From Micromonosporaceae bacterium (GTDB taxonomy: Bacteria; Actinomycetota; Actinomycetes; Mycobacteriales; Micromonosporaceae): a stretch of 64,000 nucleotides of DNA. The stretch is from positions 1 to 64,000 of the forward strand of contig WHTQ01000005.1 of NCBI GenBank assembly GCA_009377645.1. Reading direction: 5' to 3'. Below, piece by piece: positions 29,053 to 39,224 of the stretch (within the stretch, counting starts at the first letter, position 1; each line of letters starts with the position of its first letter). Below the pieces are notes generated by a model. It ran no database searches. It saw only the letters and a list, made by a program, of their open reading frames with translations, and had not been told where the DNA came from. A program made the translations under genes and the position numbers.

Positions 29053-30582
29053 GTGACGATCGAGGAGCGCGAGCTCGAGAAGCTGCGGGAGCGGGTGCGC
29101 GCGGGCGGCGCCGAGCGCTACCACGCGGCCAACGCGGCCCGTGGCAAGCTGTTCGCCCGCGAGCGGGTGGCCCGGCTGGCGGACGCCGGCTCGTTCGTCG
29201 AGGACGGGGCACTCGCCAACGCGCTGGCGGAGGGCCTGCCGGCCGACGGGGTGGTGACCGGGCAGGCCACCGTCGACGGGCGCCCGGTCTGCCTGATGGC
29301 CAACGACTCCACCGTCAAGGCCGGCTCCTGGGGGGCCCGGACGGTCGAGAAGATCATCCGGATCATCGAGCAGGCGTACGCGACCGGGGTGCCGATGGTC
29401 TACCTGGTCGACTCGGCCGGCGCCCGGATCACCGACCAGGTGGACCTGTTCCCGGGCCGGCGAGGGGCCGGGAAGATCTTCTGGAACCAGGTCCGGGCCT
29501 CCGGGTCGATCCCGCAGGTGTGCGCCCTGTTCGGGCCGAGCGCCGCCGGTGGCGCGTACATCCCGGCGTTCTGCGACGTGGTGGCGATGGTCGACGGCAA
29601 CGCCAGCATGTACCTGGGCTCGGACCGGATGGTCGAGATGGTGACCGGCGAGAAGACCACTCTGGAGGAGATGGGTGGCGCCCGGGTGCACTGCACCGAG
29701 TCCGGGGTCGGGCACTTCCTATGCGCCGACGAGGACGAGGCGCTGGCGGTGGTCGGTCGCTACCTGTCCTACCTGCCGGCGAACTGGACCGGCCAGCCAC
29801 CGGCCGCCACCCCCGCCCCGCCGGAGGAGATCGATCTGGCTTCCTTGATCCCGGAGCGGGATCGGCAGGCCTTCGACGCCCGGCGGTACGTGCGCGGGCT
29901 GGTCGACCGGGGCACCTTCTTCGAGATTCACGAGAAGTGGGCGCGGGAGGTGGCGGTCGGGTTCGCCCGGCTGGACGGCGCGGCGATCGGCGTGGTCGCC
30001 AACAACTCCCTCCACAAGGGAGGTGTCTTGTTCGTGGACTCGGCTGACAAGGTGACCCGGTTCGTGCAGCTGTGCGACGCGTTCAGCCTGCCGCTGCTGT
30101 TCCTCGCCGACGTCCCCGGGTTCATGGTCGGTGCCGCGGTGGAGAAGCAGGGGATCATCCGGCACGGTGCCAAGATGATCAGCGCGATCTCCGAGGCCAC
30201 CGTGCCGAAGATCTGCGTGGTGCTGCGCAAGGCGTACGGCGCCGGGCTGTACGCGATGGCCGGGCCGGGCTTCGAGCCGGACGCGACGCTCGCGCTGCCG
30301 ACCGCGAAGATCGCCGTGATGGGGGCGGAGGCGGCGGTGAACGCGGTCTACGCCAACAAGATCGCCGCTCTGCCCACTGAGGACGAGCGGGCGGCGTTCG
30401 TGGCCGGCAAGCGCCAGGAGTACGAGGCGGACATCGACATCGTCCGGCTGGCCAGCGAGCTGGTGGTCGACGCGGTGGTGCCGCCGCACGAGCTGCGCGG
30501 CGAGCTGGTGCGCCGGTTCGCACTCGCCCGCGGGAAGGACCGCCACTTCTCCCGCCGCCGCCACGGCGTGACGCCCACATAG
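29053..30582 (+). CDS. Acyl-CoA carboxylase carboxyltransferase (beta) subunit
   Basis: RGKLFARERVARLADAGSFVE...DSAGARITDQVDLFPGRRGAGKIFWNQV...FLADVPGFMVGAAVEKQGIIRHGAKMI. Confidence 0.96.
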   Translation: MTIEERELEKLRERVRAGGAERYHAANAARGKLFARERVARLADAGSFVEDGALANALAEGLPADGVVTGQATVDGRPVCLMANDSTVKAGSWGARTVEKIIRIIEQAYATGVPMVYLVDSAGARITDQVDLFPGRRGAGKIFWNQVRASGSIPQVCALFGPSAAGGAYIPAFCDVVAMVDGNASMYLGSDRMVEMVTGEKTTLEEMGGARVHCTESGVGHFLCADEDEALAVVGRYLSYLPANWTGQPPAATPAPPEEIDLASLIPERDRQAFDARRYVRGLVDRGTFFEIHEKWAREVAVGFARLDGAAIGVVANNSLHKGGVLFVDSADKVTRFVQLCDAFSLPLLFLADVPGFMVGAAVEKQGIIRHGAKMISAISEATVPKICVVLRKAYGAGLYAMAGPGFEPDATLALPTAKIAVMGAEAAVNAVYANKIAALPTEDERAAFVAGKRQEYEADIDIVRLASELVVDAVVPPHELRGELVRRFALARGKDRHFSRRRHGVTPT

Positions 30583-30598
30583 GAGAGAGGACCGACCG

Positions 30599-31747
30599 AT
30601 GCGGCTCAATGAGGAGCATCAGGCGCTGCGCGACAGCGTGCGCGACTTCGCCCGGGAGGTGGTCGCGCCGGTGATCGCCACCCACTACGAGGAGCACACC
30701 TTCCCGTACGAGATCGTCCGGCAGATGGGCAAGATGGGCCTGTTCGGCCTGCCGTTCCCGGAGGAGATCGGGGGGATGGGCGGCGACTACCTCGCGCTCT
30801 GCCTGGCGGTGGAGGAGCTGGCCCGGGTCGACTCGTCGGTGGCGGTCACGCTGGAGGCGGCGGTCTCGCTCGGTGCGATGCCGATCTACCGGTTCGGCAC
30901 CGAGGAGCAGCGGCGGCGCTGGCTGCCGAAGCTGGTCACCGGTGAGGCGCTGGCCGGGTTCGGGCTGACCGAGCCGGGCAGCGGGTCGGACGTGGGGGCC
31001 ACCCAGACCCGGGCGGTGCTCGACGCCGACCGAGAGGAGTGGGTGCTGACCGGGTCCAAGGTGTTCATCACCAACTCCGGCACCGACATCACCTCACTGG
31101 TGACGGTGACCGCGGTGACCGGCACCGAGCCGGACGGCTCGAAGGAGATCTCCACCATCGTCGTCCCGTCCGGCACGCCCGGGTTCACGGTCCAGCCCGG
31201 CTACTCGAAGGTGGGCTGGTGCGCCTCGGACACCCACGAGCTGGCCTTCGAGGACTGCCGGGTGCCGGCCGGGAACCTGCTCGGCGAGCGGGGACGCGGA
31301 CTCGCGCAGTTCCTGAGCATCCTGGACGAGGGCCGGGTCGCGATCGCGGCGCTGGCGGTCGGGCTGGCGCAGGGGTGCATCGACGAGTCGCTGCGCTACG
31401 CCCGGCAGCGGCACGCGTTCGGGTCGCCGATCGGCGCCCTCCAGGCGATCCAGTTCAAGGTGGCGGACATGGAGACCCGGGCACACACCGCCCGCCTCGC
31501 GTACCACGACGCGGCGGCCCGGATGCTGGCCGGCGAGCCGTTCAAGCGGCAGGCGGCGATCGCCAAGCTGTACGCGTCGGAGTCGGCGGTGACCAACGCC
31601 CGGGAGGCGACCCAGATCCACGGGGGGTACGGGTTCATGAACGAGTTCCCGGTGGCCAGGTTCTGGCGGGACTCCAAGATCCTCGAGATCGGAGAGGGCA
31701 CTTCCGAGATCCAGCGGCTGGTGATCGCCCGCGACCTCGGCCTGTAG
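30599..31747 (+). CDS. Acyl-CoA dehydrogenase
   Basis: MRLNEEHQALRDSVRDFAREVVAP...GFGLTEPGSGSDVGATQTRAVLD...ATQIHGGYGFMNEFPVARFWRDSKILEIGEGTSEIQRLVIARDL. Confidence 0.97.
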   Translation: MRLNEEHQALRDSVRDFAREVVAPVIATHYEEHTFPYEIVRQMGKMGLFGLPFPEEIGGMGGDYLALCLAVEELARVDSSVAVTLEAAVSLGAMPIYRFGTEEQRRRWLPKLVTGEALAGFGLTEPGSGSDVGATQTRAVLDADREEWVLTGSKVFITNSGTDITSLVTVTAVTGTEPDGSKEISTIVVPSGTPGFTVQPGYSKVGWCASDTHELAFEDCRVPAGNLLGERGRGLAQFLSILDEGRVAIAALAVGLAQGCIDESLRYARQRHAFGSPIGALQAIQFKVADMETRAHTARLAYHDAAARMLAGEPFKRQAAIAKLYASESAVTNAREATQIHGGYGFMNEFPVARFWRDSKILEIGEGTSEIQRLVIARDLGL

Positions 31748-31855
31748 CCCGGGAGATCTGTCCCGAGAACCCGGCCAGTGTCGGGTTTCCGGCACCGTCA
31801 GCTGTCCGACGCATCACTGCACATCAGTGCATCAGCGCCGTACCCTGGCCAAACC

Positions 31856-34390
31856 ATGTCCTCGGACCGAGCTGAAGGGCCAAGCTTCGCCACGCTGCTG
31901 CGCCAGCGGCGGCGGGCGGCCGGGCTCACCCAGGTGGAGTTGGCGCGGCGGGCGGGGCTGGCCGTGCGCACGGTCCGGGACCTGGAGCGGGGACGGACCA
32001 CCCGGCCGCAGCGCACCACCGGGGTGCTGCTGGCTGACGCGCTGGGCCTGACCGGGGAGGAACGGGGCGGGTTCCTGGGGGCGGCCCGGGGTGAGGCATC
32101 GCCGGTGGTGGTGCCTCACCCCGGTGCCGCGACGGCACCGCCCGCCATCTCACCGGCCACCGCCGGGCTGCCCGGTGCCGGCGCCGGCGCCACCCGTCCG
32201 CTGTGGGGCCGGGAGTCGGAGGTGGCGCAGCTGGCAGACCTGCTGGTCGGCCCGGCCGGCGGGGACCCGCTCGCGCTGGTCGGCGTCGGTGGCGTGGGCA
32301 AGACCGCGCTGGCGCTGGCGGTCGCCCGCCGGGTGGCCGGCCGGCTCCCGGCCGGCGCGGCCTGGCTGGTGATCGACCAGCACACCGGAGCGTCCGAGAT
32401 CCGGGCCGCCGCGACCAGCCTGGGTGCCGCCGGTGCCGCAAGCGGCGGGACCGGCCCGGCCGGGGTCGGCGCCGGCGAGCCCGGCACCGGACCGCCGTCG
32501 CTGCTGGTGGTCGACGCGGTCGACCGGGCGCCGGCTGAGGTCCGGGCGGCGCTGGCGCAGTCCCCACCGGAGCTGCGTGTGATCACGACCGGCCGGGCGC
32601 CGCTCGGACTGCCGGGGGAGCGGGTGTGGCCGGTGCCGCCGCTGGAGCTGCCGCCGGCCGGTGCCACCGACCTGGCCGAGGTCGCCGGCTACCCGGCGGC
32701 GGCGCTGTTCCTGGACCGGCTGGCCCGGGTCCGGCCGCAGCCACCCGCCGCCGACGAGGTCCCGGCGCTGGTCGGGCTGGTGCGGCGGCTCGGCGGCCTG
32801 CCGCTGGCGCTGGAGCTGGCGGCCGCGCACGGCCGGCTGCTGCGGCTGCCGGAGATCCTGCAGCGGTACGGGGACCGGGTGCTCGACCTCACCGCCGGTG
32901 GCGACCAGACCCTGCGGGAGGCGGTGGCGGGAAGCTACCGGCTGCTGTCCGAGGCCGAGCAGGGTGCGCTGCGCCGGCTGGCGGTCTTCCGTGATTGGTG
33001 GTCGCTGGAGCTGGCCGAGCAGCTGCTCGGCGAGGGCGGCCGGCCGGTGGTCGATGACCCGTTGCCGGTGCTGGACCGGCTGGTGAGCCTGGGCCTGGTC
33101 CGGGTCCGGGACGCCCGCGAGCACCGGTTCCGGCTGCTGGACGTGGTCCGGGACTTCGCCACCGAGCAGGCCGACCAGCGCGGGGAGCTGATGCCGGCCC
33201 GGCGGGCGCACGCGGTGGTGGTCGCGCGGCTGGTCTCGCGTACCGCCGCGGCGCTGGCCGGGCCGGACCTGCCGGACGCGGCGGTCCGGCTGGACGAGGT
33301 CGGCGGGGAGGTGTGGGCGGCGCTGAACCACGCCGCCAACGACCAGCCGCACACCGCACTGCGGCTAGCGGCGGCGCTGCCGCGGTGGTGGCGGCTGCGG
33401 GGCCGGGATGTGGCCGGGCGGCGCTGGCTGCGGCGGCTGCTGGACGATCCGCGGACCGCCGATGCCGACCCGGCGGTCCGGGCATGGGCGATGCTGGGGG
33501 TGGCCCAGCTGGCGCTCGCGCATGGGGACGGAGCGGCCGAGGAGTCAGCGGCCGCGGCGGCGCTGGCGGAGTTCCGGCGGCTCCGGGACGCCGGTGGCGA
33601 GCTGGCCGCGGGCAGTGTCCTGGGAGCGGTGCTCCGGGCGGCCGGCCGCTACGACGACGCCCGGACGCTGCTGCTGGCGGTGGTCTCGGGGGCCTCCCGG
33701 CACGGCCGGGTGCGGGACGCGGCGGTCGGCCACCTGGGCCTGGCCTGGCACGAGGTCCGGCTCGGAGACCTGCCGGCGGCCCGCCGACGGCTAGCGGTGG
33801 CGGACCGGCTGGCGGCGCGGGCCGGCCAGGCGCGGCTGCGGGTGCTGGCCGCGGTGCAGCTCGCCGAAGTGGCCAGGCTCCAGGGGCGGTACGAGGAGTC
33901 GGTGTCGACCGGTCAGCGCGTGCTGGCCCGGTTGGATGAGCTGGGCGACCCGCGCCACCGGCGGAGGGCGCTGGGAACGCTGGGCCGGGCGCTGGTGCGG
34001 GTGGGCCGGCTCGCCGACGCCGAACGGGTGGTGGCCCGGCTGCGCGGGTCCGAGCCGGTGGCGACCCCGACCCCGGCGGCGGAGGGTGTGTGCGCCGCGA
34101 TCGAGGCCGGGGTGGCGCTCGCCGGCGGCGAGCGGCGGCTGGCGGAGGAGCGGTTCCGGGCCGCCGCTGCGGCGTTCCGTGGTGGCGAGGAGCAGCGGGA
34201 GCTGGTGGAGGCGCTGGTCGAGCTGGCGGCCTGCCTCACCGATCCACCGGACGAGCCGGACCGGGCGGGTCCGCGGCTGGCAGCGGTGCTCGCGGAGCTG
34301 GAGCGGGTGCGCCAGGCGGGCGGGTTCGTCCTGCTGGAGCGGGAACGGGAGATGGTGGCCCGGGCGGCCGGGTGGCTCGGCCCGGAGTAG
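31856..34390 (+). CDS. XRE-HTH / NB-ARC ATPase / TPR-like transcriptional regulator
   Basis: SFATLLRQRRRAAGLTQVELARRAGLAVRTVRDLERGRTTRP (HTH), LVGVGGVGKTALALAVARRVAGRL (P-loop), C-terminal helical repeats. Confidence 0.9.
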   Translation: MSSDRAEGPSFATLLRQRRRAAGLTQVELARRAGLAVRTVRDLERGRTTRPQRTTGVLLADALGLTGEERGGFLGAARGEASPVVVPHPGAATAPPAISPATAGLPGAGAGATRPLWGRESEVAQLADLLVGPAGGDPLALVGVGGVGKTALALAVARRVAGRLPAGAAWLVIDQHTGASEIRAAATSLGAAGAASGGTGPAGVGAGEPGTGPPSLLVVDAVDRAPAEVRAALAQSPPELRVITTGRAPLGLPGERVWPVPPLELPPAGATDLAEVAGYPAAALFLDRLARVRPQPPAADEVPALVGLVRRLGGLPLALELAAAHGRLLRLPEILQRYGDRVLDLTAGGDQTLREAVAGSYRLLSEAEQGALRRLAVFRDWWSLELAEQLLGEGGRPVVDDPLPVLDRLVSLGLVRVRDAREHRFRLLDVVRDFATEQADQRGELMPARRAHAVVVARLVSRTAAALAGPDLPDAAVRLDEVGGEVWAALNHAANDQPHTALRLAAALPRWWRLRGRDVAGRRWLRRLLDDPRTADADPAVRAWAMLGVAQLALAHGDGAAEESAAAAALAEFRRLRDAGGELAAGSVLGAVLRAAGRYDDARTLLLAVVSGASRHGRVRDAAVGHLGLAWHEVRLGDLPAARRRLAVADRLAARAGQARLRVLAAVQLAEVARLQGRYEESVSTGQRVLARLDELGDPRHRRRALGTLGRALVRVGRLADAERVVARLRGSEPVATPTPAAEGVCAAIEAGVALAGGERRLAEERFRAAAAAFRGGEEQRELVEALVELAACLTDPPDEPDRAGPRLAAVLAELERVRQAGGFVLLEREREMVARAAGWLGPE

Positions 34391-34646
34391 CTCGCTCGGC
34401 CTGGCGCGCGGTGATGATCGGCCGGGCCCGCCGAACGGGTGGGGCTGGTGGCGAGCCGGAGCACCTCGGCCCCCCAAGCCCCGTCTCACCACCAGCCCCG
34501 TCTGCCCCCGGGCAGCCACCCCGTCCCCCCGGTCCTCCCCGGTGCGGAAGCCTAACCACCGGGTCTGACCGTTTCGTCGGGATGATCCACAGCGGAGCCG
34601 GTCGGGTGCGGGTTTCTGCCGCCGGTTCTGCCGGTCGGTCCTCCGG

Positions 34647-35195
34647 TCAGGAGCGCCGGATCGCGGCCCGATGGTCCCGGCGCCGGCTGGAGTTGCGGCG
34701 ACCCGGGTCTGCTTCGGCCGGACCCGGCGGTCGGGCGTCCGGGTGCACCTCGTCCCGGATGTCTCGCAGCCGGGTGACGATCAGGTCCAGCTCGTCGCTC
34801 TGGAACCGCCCGGTGAAGTGGCGCTCCAGCAGCGCCAGGTGACCCGGCAGGGCGGCCGCCAGCCGGTTCATCCCGGCGCCGGTCAGGACCGCCCAGGACC
34901 CGCGCCGGTCGCTGGGGCAGGCCTGCCGGCGGACCAGCTGATCCCGCTCCAGCCGGTCCACCACCCGGGTGATGCCGCTGGTGGTGAGCGCGACCTGGCC
35001 GGCCAGCTCGGTCATCCGCAGCCGGTGGTCGGGGGAGCGGGCGAGCCGGATCAGCACCTCGAACTCGACCAGTGAGAGCTGGTGCTCGGCGAGCTGAGCG
35101 GAGAACCGAGCGACCAGCCCGGTGTACGCCTCGGCGAACAGCCCGAATGCGGTGATCCGATCGTCAGAATGCAGCTCCCCAACCACGCCCGCCAT
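34647..35195 (-). CDS. MarR family regulator
   Basis: LSLVEFEVLIRLARSPDHRLRMTELAGQVALTTSGITRVVDRLERDQLVRRQACPSDRRGSWAVLTGAG. Confidence 0.94.
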   Translation of the reverse strand: MAGVVGELHSDDRITAFGLFAEAYTGLVARFSAQLAEHQLSLVEFEVLIRLARSPDHRLRMTELAGQVALTTSGITRVVDRLERDQLVRRQACPSDRRGSWAVLTGAGMNRLAAALPGHLALLERHFTGRFQSDELDLIVTRLRDIRDEVHPDARPPGPAEADPGRRNSSRRRDHRAAIRRS

Positions 35196-35332
35196 AGTAA
35201 CAGTCGTTGTCACACCAACATTTGAATGCTCCACTACTTCTAGCCGGCGGTCGACGCTCAGCGGCCGGCTGGGTACACAGCGCTCAATTCCGTCCGGTTT
35301 GCCCCTAGCCTAACCGCCGCCGGTTCCCTACC

Positions 35333-36844
35333 GTGGACGCCAGTACGTTCAGCAAGCTGGAGGCGGCCATGGGTAAGGAGGTCTCGCCGCTGACCTTCTC
35401 CCGGGAGGACCGGACCCGCTACCGGCTTAAGGTGCGCCGGTGCTTGGACGTGTTCGCGCTGATGCTGGACGCGTTCGGCTTCGACGCCGAGCGCCCGATG
35501 ACCGGGCTGGAGCTGGAGCTCGACCTGGTCGACGCGGACGCCGAGCCGGCCATGCGCAACGCGGAGATCCTGGCCAGCCTGGCGGACCCGACCTTCCAGA
35601 CCGAGCTCGGACAGTTCAACCTGGAGCTGAACGCCCGGCCCCGGCTGATCGCCGGCGACGGGTTCGCTGACTACGAGCGGGATCTGGCCGACAGCCTCGG
35701 CCGGGCCGAGCACCGGGCCCAGAAGGCGGACTGCTCGATCGTCCTGATCGGGATCCTGCCCACCCTCACGCCCGCCCACACGGCGCTGGAGAACCTCTCC
35801 CCCAACCCCCGCTACCGGCTGCTCAACGAGCAGATCGTGGCGGCCCGCGGGGAGGACATATCGCTGGACATCCGGGGGGTGGAGCGGCTGCAGGCGACCA
35901 CCGACTCGATCGGCCCGGAGGCGGCCGGCACCAGCTTCCAGTGCCACCTGCAGGTGGCGCCGGAGGCGTTCGCCAGCTACTGGAACGCATCCCAGGCGAT
36001 CGCTGCGGTGCAGGTGGCGATCGGCGCCAACTCGCCGTACCTGTTCGGCCGGCGGCTGTGGGATGAGACCCGGATCGCCCTGTTCGAGCAGTCCACCGAC
36101 ACCCGGCCGGACGAGCTCAAGGCCCAGGGAGTACGCCCGCGGGCGTGGTTCGGCGAGCGCTGGATCGCCTCGATCTTCGATCTGTTCGAGGAGAACGTGC
36201 GCTACTTCCCGCCGCTGCTGCCGATCTGCGAGGACGAGGACCCGGTGGAGGTGCTCCACGCCGGTGGGGTCCCCCGGCTGGGCGAGCTGCGGCTACACAA
36301 CGGCACCGTCTACCGCTGGAACCGGCCGGTCTACGACGTGATGAACGGCCGGCCGCACCTGCGGGTGGAGAACCGGGTGCTGCCGTCCGGGCCGACCGTC
36401 GTGGACATGCTCGCGAACGCCGCGTTCTACTTCGGACTCGCGCGGGCGCTGGCCGAGGAGGACCGGCCGATCTGGAGCCAGCTGACTTTCTCGGCGGCCG
36501 AGGACAACTTCCACGCCGCGTCCCGGCGCGGGATCGCCGCCACCGTCCACTGGCCACGGTTGGGTGAGCTGCGGGTCACCGACCTGGTGCTGGAGTGGCT
36601 GCTTCCCAAGGCGTACGAGGGGCTGGACCGGTACGACGTGCACGGTGCGGTCCGGGACCGGCTGCTCGGGATCATCGAGCAGCGCTGCCTGGCCGGTCGC
36701 AACGGTGCGGTCTGGCAGGTCGAGGCGGCCGAGGCCGAGCAGCGCAACGGGCTGGACCGGCGGGCGGCGCTGCACGCGATGCTGCAGCGCTACGCGGTCA
36801 ACCAGCGCACCAACCAGCCGGTGCACACCTGGCCGGTCGACTGA
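35333..36844 (+). CDS. Glutamate-cysteine ligase family protein
   Basis: MGKEVSPLTFSREDRTRYRLKVRRCLDVFALML...GLELELDLVDADAEPAMRNAEIL...GQFNLELNARP, actinobacterial GCS2-like; actual start may be the MGKEVS Met (about 35369). Confidence 0.85.
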   Translation: MDASTFSKLEAAMGKEVSPLTFSREDRTRYRLKVRRCLDVFALMLDAFGFDAERPMTGLELELDLVDADAEPAMRNAEILASLADPTFQTELGQFNLELNARPRLIAGDGFADYERDLADSLGRAEHRAQKADCSIVLIGILPTLTPAHTALENLSPNPRYRLLNEQIVAARGEDISLDIRGVERLQATTDSIGPEAAGTSFQCHLQVAPEAFASYWNASQAIAAVQVAIGANSPYLFGRRLWDETRIALFEQSTDTRPDELKAQGVRPRAWFGERWIASIFDLFEENVRYFPPLLPICEDEDPVEVLHAGGVPRLGELRLHNGTVYRWNRPVYDVMNGRPHLRVENRVLPSGPTVVDMLANAAFYFGLARALAEEDRPIWSQLTFSAAEDNFHAASRRGIAATVHWPRLGELRVTDLVLEWLLPKAYEGLDRYDVHGAVRDRLLGIIEQRCLAGRNGAVWQVEAAEAEQRNGLDRRAALHAMLQRYAVNQRTNQPVHTWPVD

Positions 36845-36940
36845 GCGCGGTCCACGCGCGGCGTCCCCAGGTCCCGAGCCCGGGGCCCAGTGCGGGGCGG
36901 ATCGGAGCCCGCCACCGCCCGAGACCGGAATGTTGTGTGG

Positions 36941-37966
36941 TCAGCCGCGCTGGGCGGGGACCCGGGCGGTCATCGGGACCGGCGGTGGGGTGCCGTCGGT
37001 GGGGCGGGCGGCCGGCGGGGCGCTTCGCGCCCGGACCGCGCACGCCAGCAGCGACCCGAGCAGCCCGGCCAGGACCAGGTAGGGCACCACCAGGTGCCGG
37101 GAGATGTCGACCGCCCCGGCGCCGACCAGGTCCGGCTGGGTCAGCAGGTACGCGATCGTGAGCACCAGCGGGCCGGCGGCCCCCGACCCGACCAGCCCGA
37201 CTGGCCGGTCGCCCCGGCGAGCCGCCGGCAGGGCCGCCAGCAGCCCGATCAGCAGGGCGGCTGCGAGCGGCGGCCCGGCGTCGGCCAGCAGGACGCTGCG
37301 GAACCACGGCCCGTCCGCGGTGACGTCCCAGAACCCGAGCGGCACCCGGGCCCGGTCGCGGCCGGACAGGACACCGCCGGTCACCGCGATCACGGCGATC
37401 AACCACAGCCAGGCGGCGGTGGCGAGCAGGTTGGCGGCCACCGCCCGGGCGGCCAGCGCCGCCAACGCCACCAGCAGGCTGACCACCACGCCCAGGGCGG
37501 CGTAGCCGGCGGCCACGGTCTGTGGGGACGGCACGTCGTCGAGCACGGCCACCCGGGCCGGGACCGCGACCAGTGCCACGGTGGCAGAGGCGCCGAGCGC
37601 CGCGGCGGTGGCGAGCACCAGCCGCCACAACCTGGTGGTCACCCGGTCGGCGCGCTCGGTCGGGTCCGTCGGGTCCGCCGGGGACGCCGGGTCCCAACCG
37701 GCCGCCGGGCCGGTGGCGGGACCGGTGGCGGGGCCGCGGCCGGAGAGCCGGTCCGCGACGATGGCGCCGGCGATGGTCGACGTGGCGGCGATCCAGGTTG
37801 CCCAGGTGAGGCTGGTCACCCACCCCTCGGTGGACAGTCGCCCACCGGTGTCCGGCGCGAAGCTGATGACGTCCAGTCCGTAGCCGAGCCCGAGCTGGGC
37901 GGCTCCGACCGCCGCACCGACTCCGATCGCCACGGCGACCGAGCCGCCCCACCCTCGTATGGCCAT
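36941..37966 (-). CDS. Polytopic membrane protein, unknown function
   Basis: MAIRGWGGSVAVAIGVGAAVGAAQLGLGYGLDVISFAP... with multiple hydrophobic segments. Confidence 0.78.
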   Translation of the reverse strand: MAIRGWGGSVAVAIGVGAAVGAAQLGLGYGLDVISFAPDTGGRLSTEGWVTSLTWATWIAATSTIAGAIVADRLSGRGPATGPATGPAAGWDPASPADPTDPTERADRVTTRLWRLVLATAAALGASATVALVAVPARVAVLDDVPSPQTVAAGYAALGVVVSLLVALAALAARAVAANLLATAAWLWLIAVIAVTGGVLSGRDRARVPLGFWDVTADGPWFRSVLLADAGPPLAAALLIGLLAALPAARRGDRPVGLVGSGAAGPLVLTIAYLLTQPDLVGAGAVDISRHLVVPYLVLAGLLGSLLACAVRARSAPPAARPTDGTPPPVPMTARVPAQRG

Positions 37967-38030
37967 GCCGGGCAGCGTAGTGGCCGGCGCCCGGCGGCGC
38001 GACCCACTGCAGCCCGGGTACCGTGTCGCT

Positions 38031-38792
38031 GTGGCGAGCGAGCAGGGTCCCGGGGAACCGCCAGAGCCGGAACCCCCGGCGGATCCGCCAGAGTCCCCGG
38101 AGCCGGTGCCAGGGCCGCCGGTGCCGGTGCCGGTGCCAGGGCCGGAGTCGGAGCCGCCCGATGACCGGACCCAGGAGCTGCCGGCGGACGCGGGCGCCGA
38201 TACCGAAGCCGATGCCACCCGGGCGCTGCCGCCGGACGCCACTCAGGAGCTGCCGGCGGATGCGGCCGCCACCACCCGGGCGGCGACCGAGCCGGCGTGG
38301 GCGGGCCGGGCGCAGGTCCGGCCGCCCGGGCCGCCACTCGGGCCGCCGAGCGACGACGAGTCGGCACCCACCCAGGAGTGGCCGGAGCAGCCGGGTGGTC
38401 GCCGCCGGTGGTGGCTGGCGGTGCTGCTGGGCCTGCTCGGGCTGCTCGTCCTGGGCGTACTGGGCTTCGGGATCTGGCTGATCGCGCAGGCGCTGTCCGA
38501 CGACAACGACCCGGCGCCACCGGCGCCGTCCCGCTCAGCCACTCCCACGCCCACTGCCACCGCCACGGCCGACCCGGCGGAGCCACCGACCCGGCCGGCC
38601 CAGCCACCGCCACCGCAGCAGCCGCCGCCACCACCACCACCACCGCCGCCGGATACCCGGTCGCCGTCGCCACCGCCGCCGCCGACCACGGAGCCCCCGC
38701 CGTCCAGCGAGCCGCCCCCTACCTCCTCACCACCCAGGTCGCTTCCGTCGCGGCCGGTGCCCACGAGCGATGACGGCGAGGCCGGGGCGTAG
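38031..38792 (+). CDS. Single-pass membrane protein with Pro-rich extracytoplasmic tail
   Basis: GTG start; acidic Pro-rich N-part, RRRWWLAVLLGLLGLLVLGVLGFGIWLIAQAL TM, then poly-Pro. Confidence 0.65.
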   Translation: MASEQGPGEPPEPEPPADPPESPEPVPGPPVPVPVPGPESEPPDDRTQELPADAGADTEADATRALPPDATQELPADAAATTRAATEPAWAGRAQVRPPGPPLGPPSDDESAPTQEWPEQPGGRRRWWLAVLLGLLGLLVLGVLGFGIWLIAQALSDDNDPAPPAPSRSATPTPTATATADPAEPPTRPAQPPPPQQPPPPPPPPPPDTRSPSPPPPPTTEPPPSSEPPPTSSPPRSLPSRPVPTSDDGEAGA

Positions 38793-38796
38793 CTGG

Positions 38797-39117
38797 CTAC
38801 CAGAGTCGCCGGCGGCGGCCGACCATGACCAGCCCGCTGATCGACACCGCCAGCCCGGTCGTGCCGGTGTAGATCATCGAGCGGGCGAAGGCGTACGTCC
38901 GGGCCGGGTCCCGAGCGGGAGCGGTGGTGACCCGGTCCGGCCCGGAGGCGGCCGCTGGCCGGTCGGGGACCGCCGGGGCCACGCCCGACAGCAGCGCCCC
39001 GGCCACCACCGCCAGCGCGAACACCGAGACCCCGAGCAACAGCGAGCGGAGGACCGCACCGGGGCGGAACCGGAACCAGCGAGCCGGGCGCCGGCCCCCA
39101 CGAACGTCATCTGGCAT
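38797..39117 (-). CDS. Small two-TM membrane protein
   Basis: MPDDVRGGRRPARWFRFRPGAVLRSLLLGVSVFALAVVAGALLSG...IYTGTTGLAVSISGLVMVGRRRRLW. Confidence 0.7.
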   Translation of the reverse strand: MPDDVRGGRRPARWFRFRPGAVLRSLLLGVSVFALAVVAGALLSGVAPAVPDRPAAASGPDRVTTAPARDPARTYAFARSMIYTGTTGLAVSISGLVMVGRRRRLW

Positions 39118-39224
39118 ACCGCCCCCCGGTGACCGGGGTCCGGCTACGTGCGGGTCGCGACCTGGTGGGTATCCCCGATGATAGTCGGGCCGGGCCGGAC
39201 TGGAGGCGGATTCACCTGTGGCCG

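Noticed and set aside
38590-38720. Repetitive ccgccaccaccacc tract as possible regulatory repeat
   Set aside because: Explained by the poly-proline tail of the membrane protein at 38031-38792
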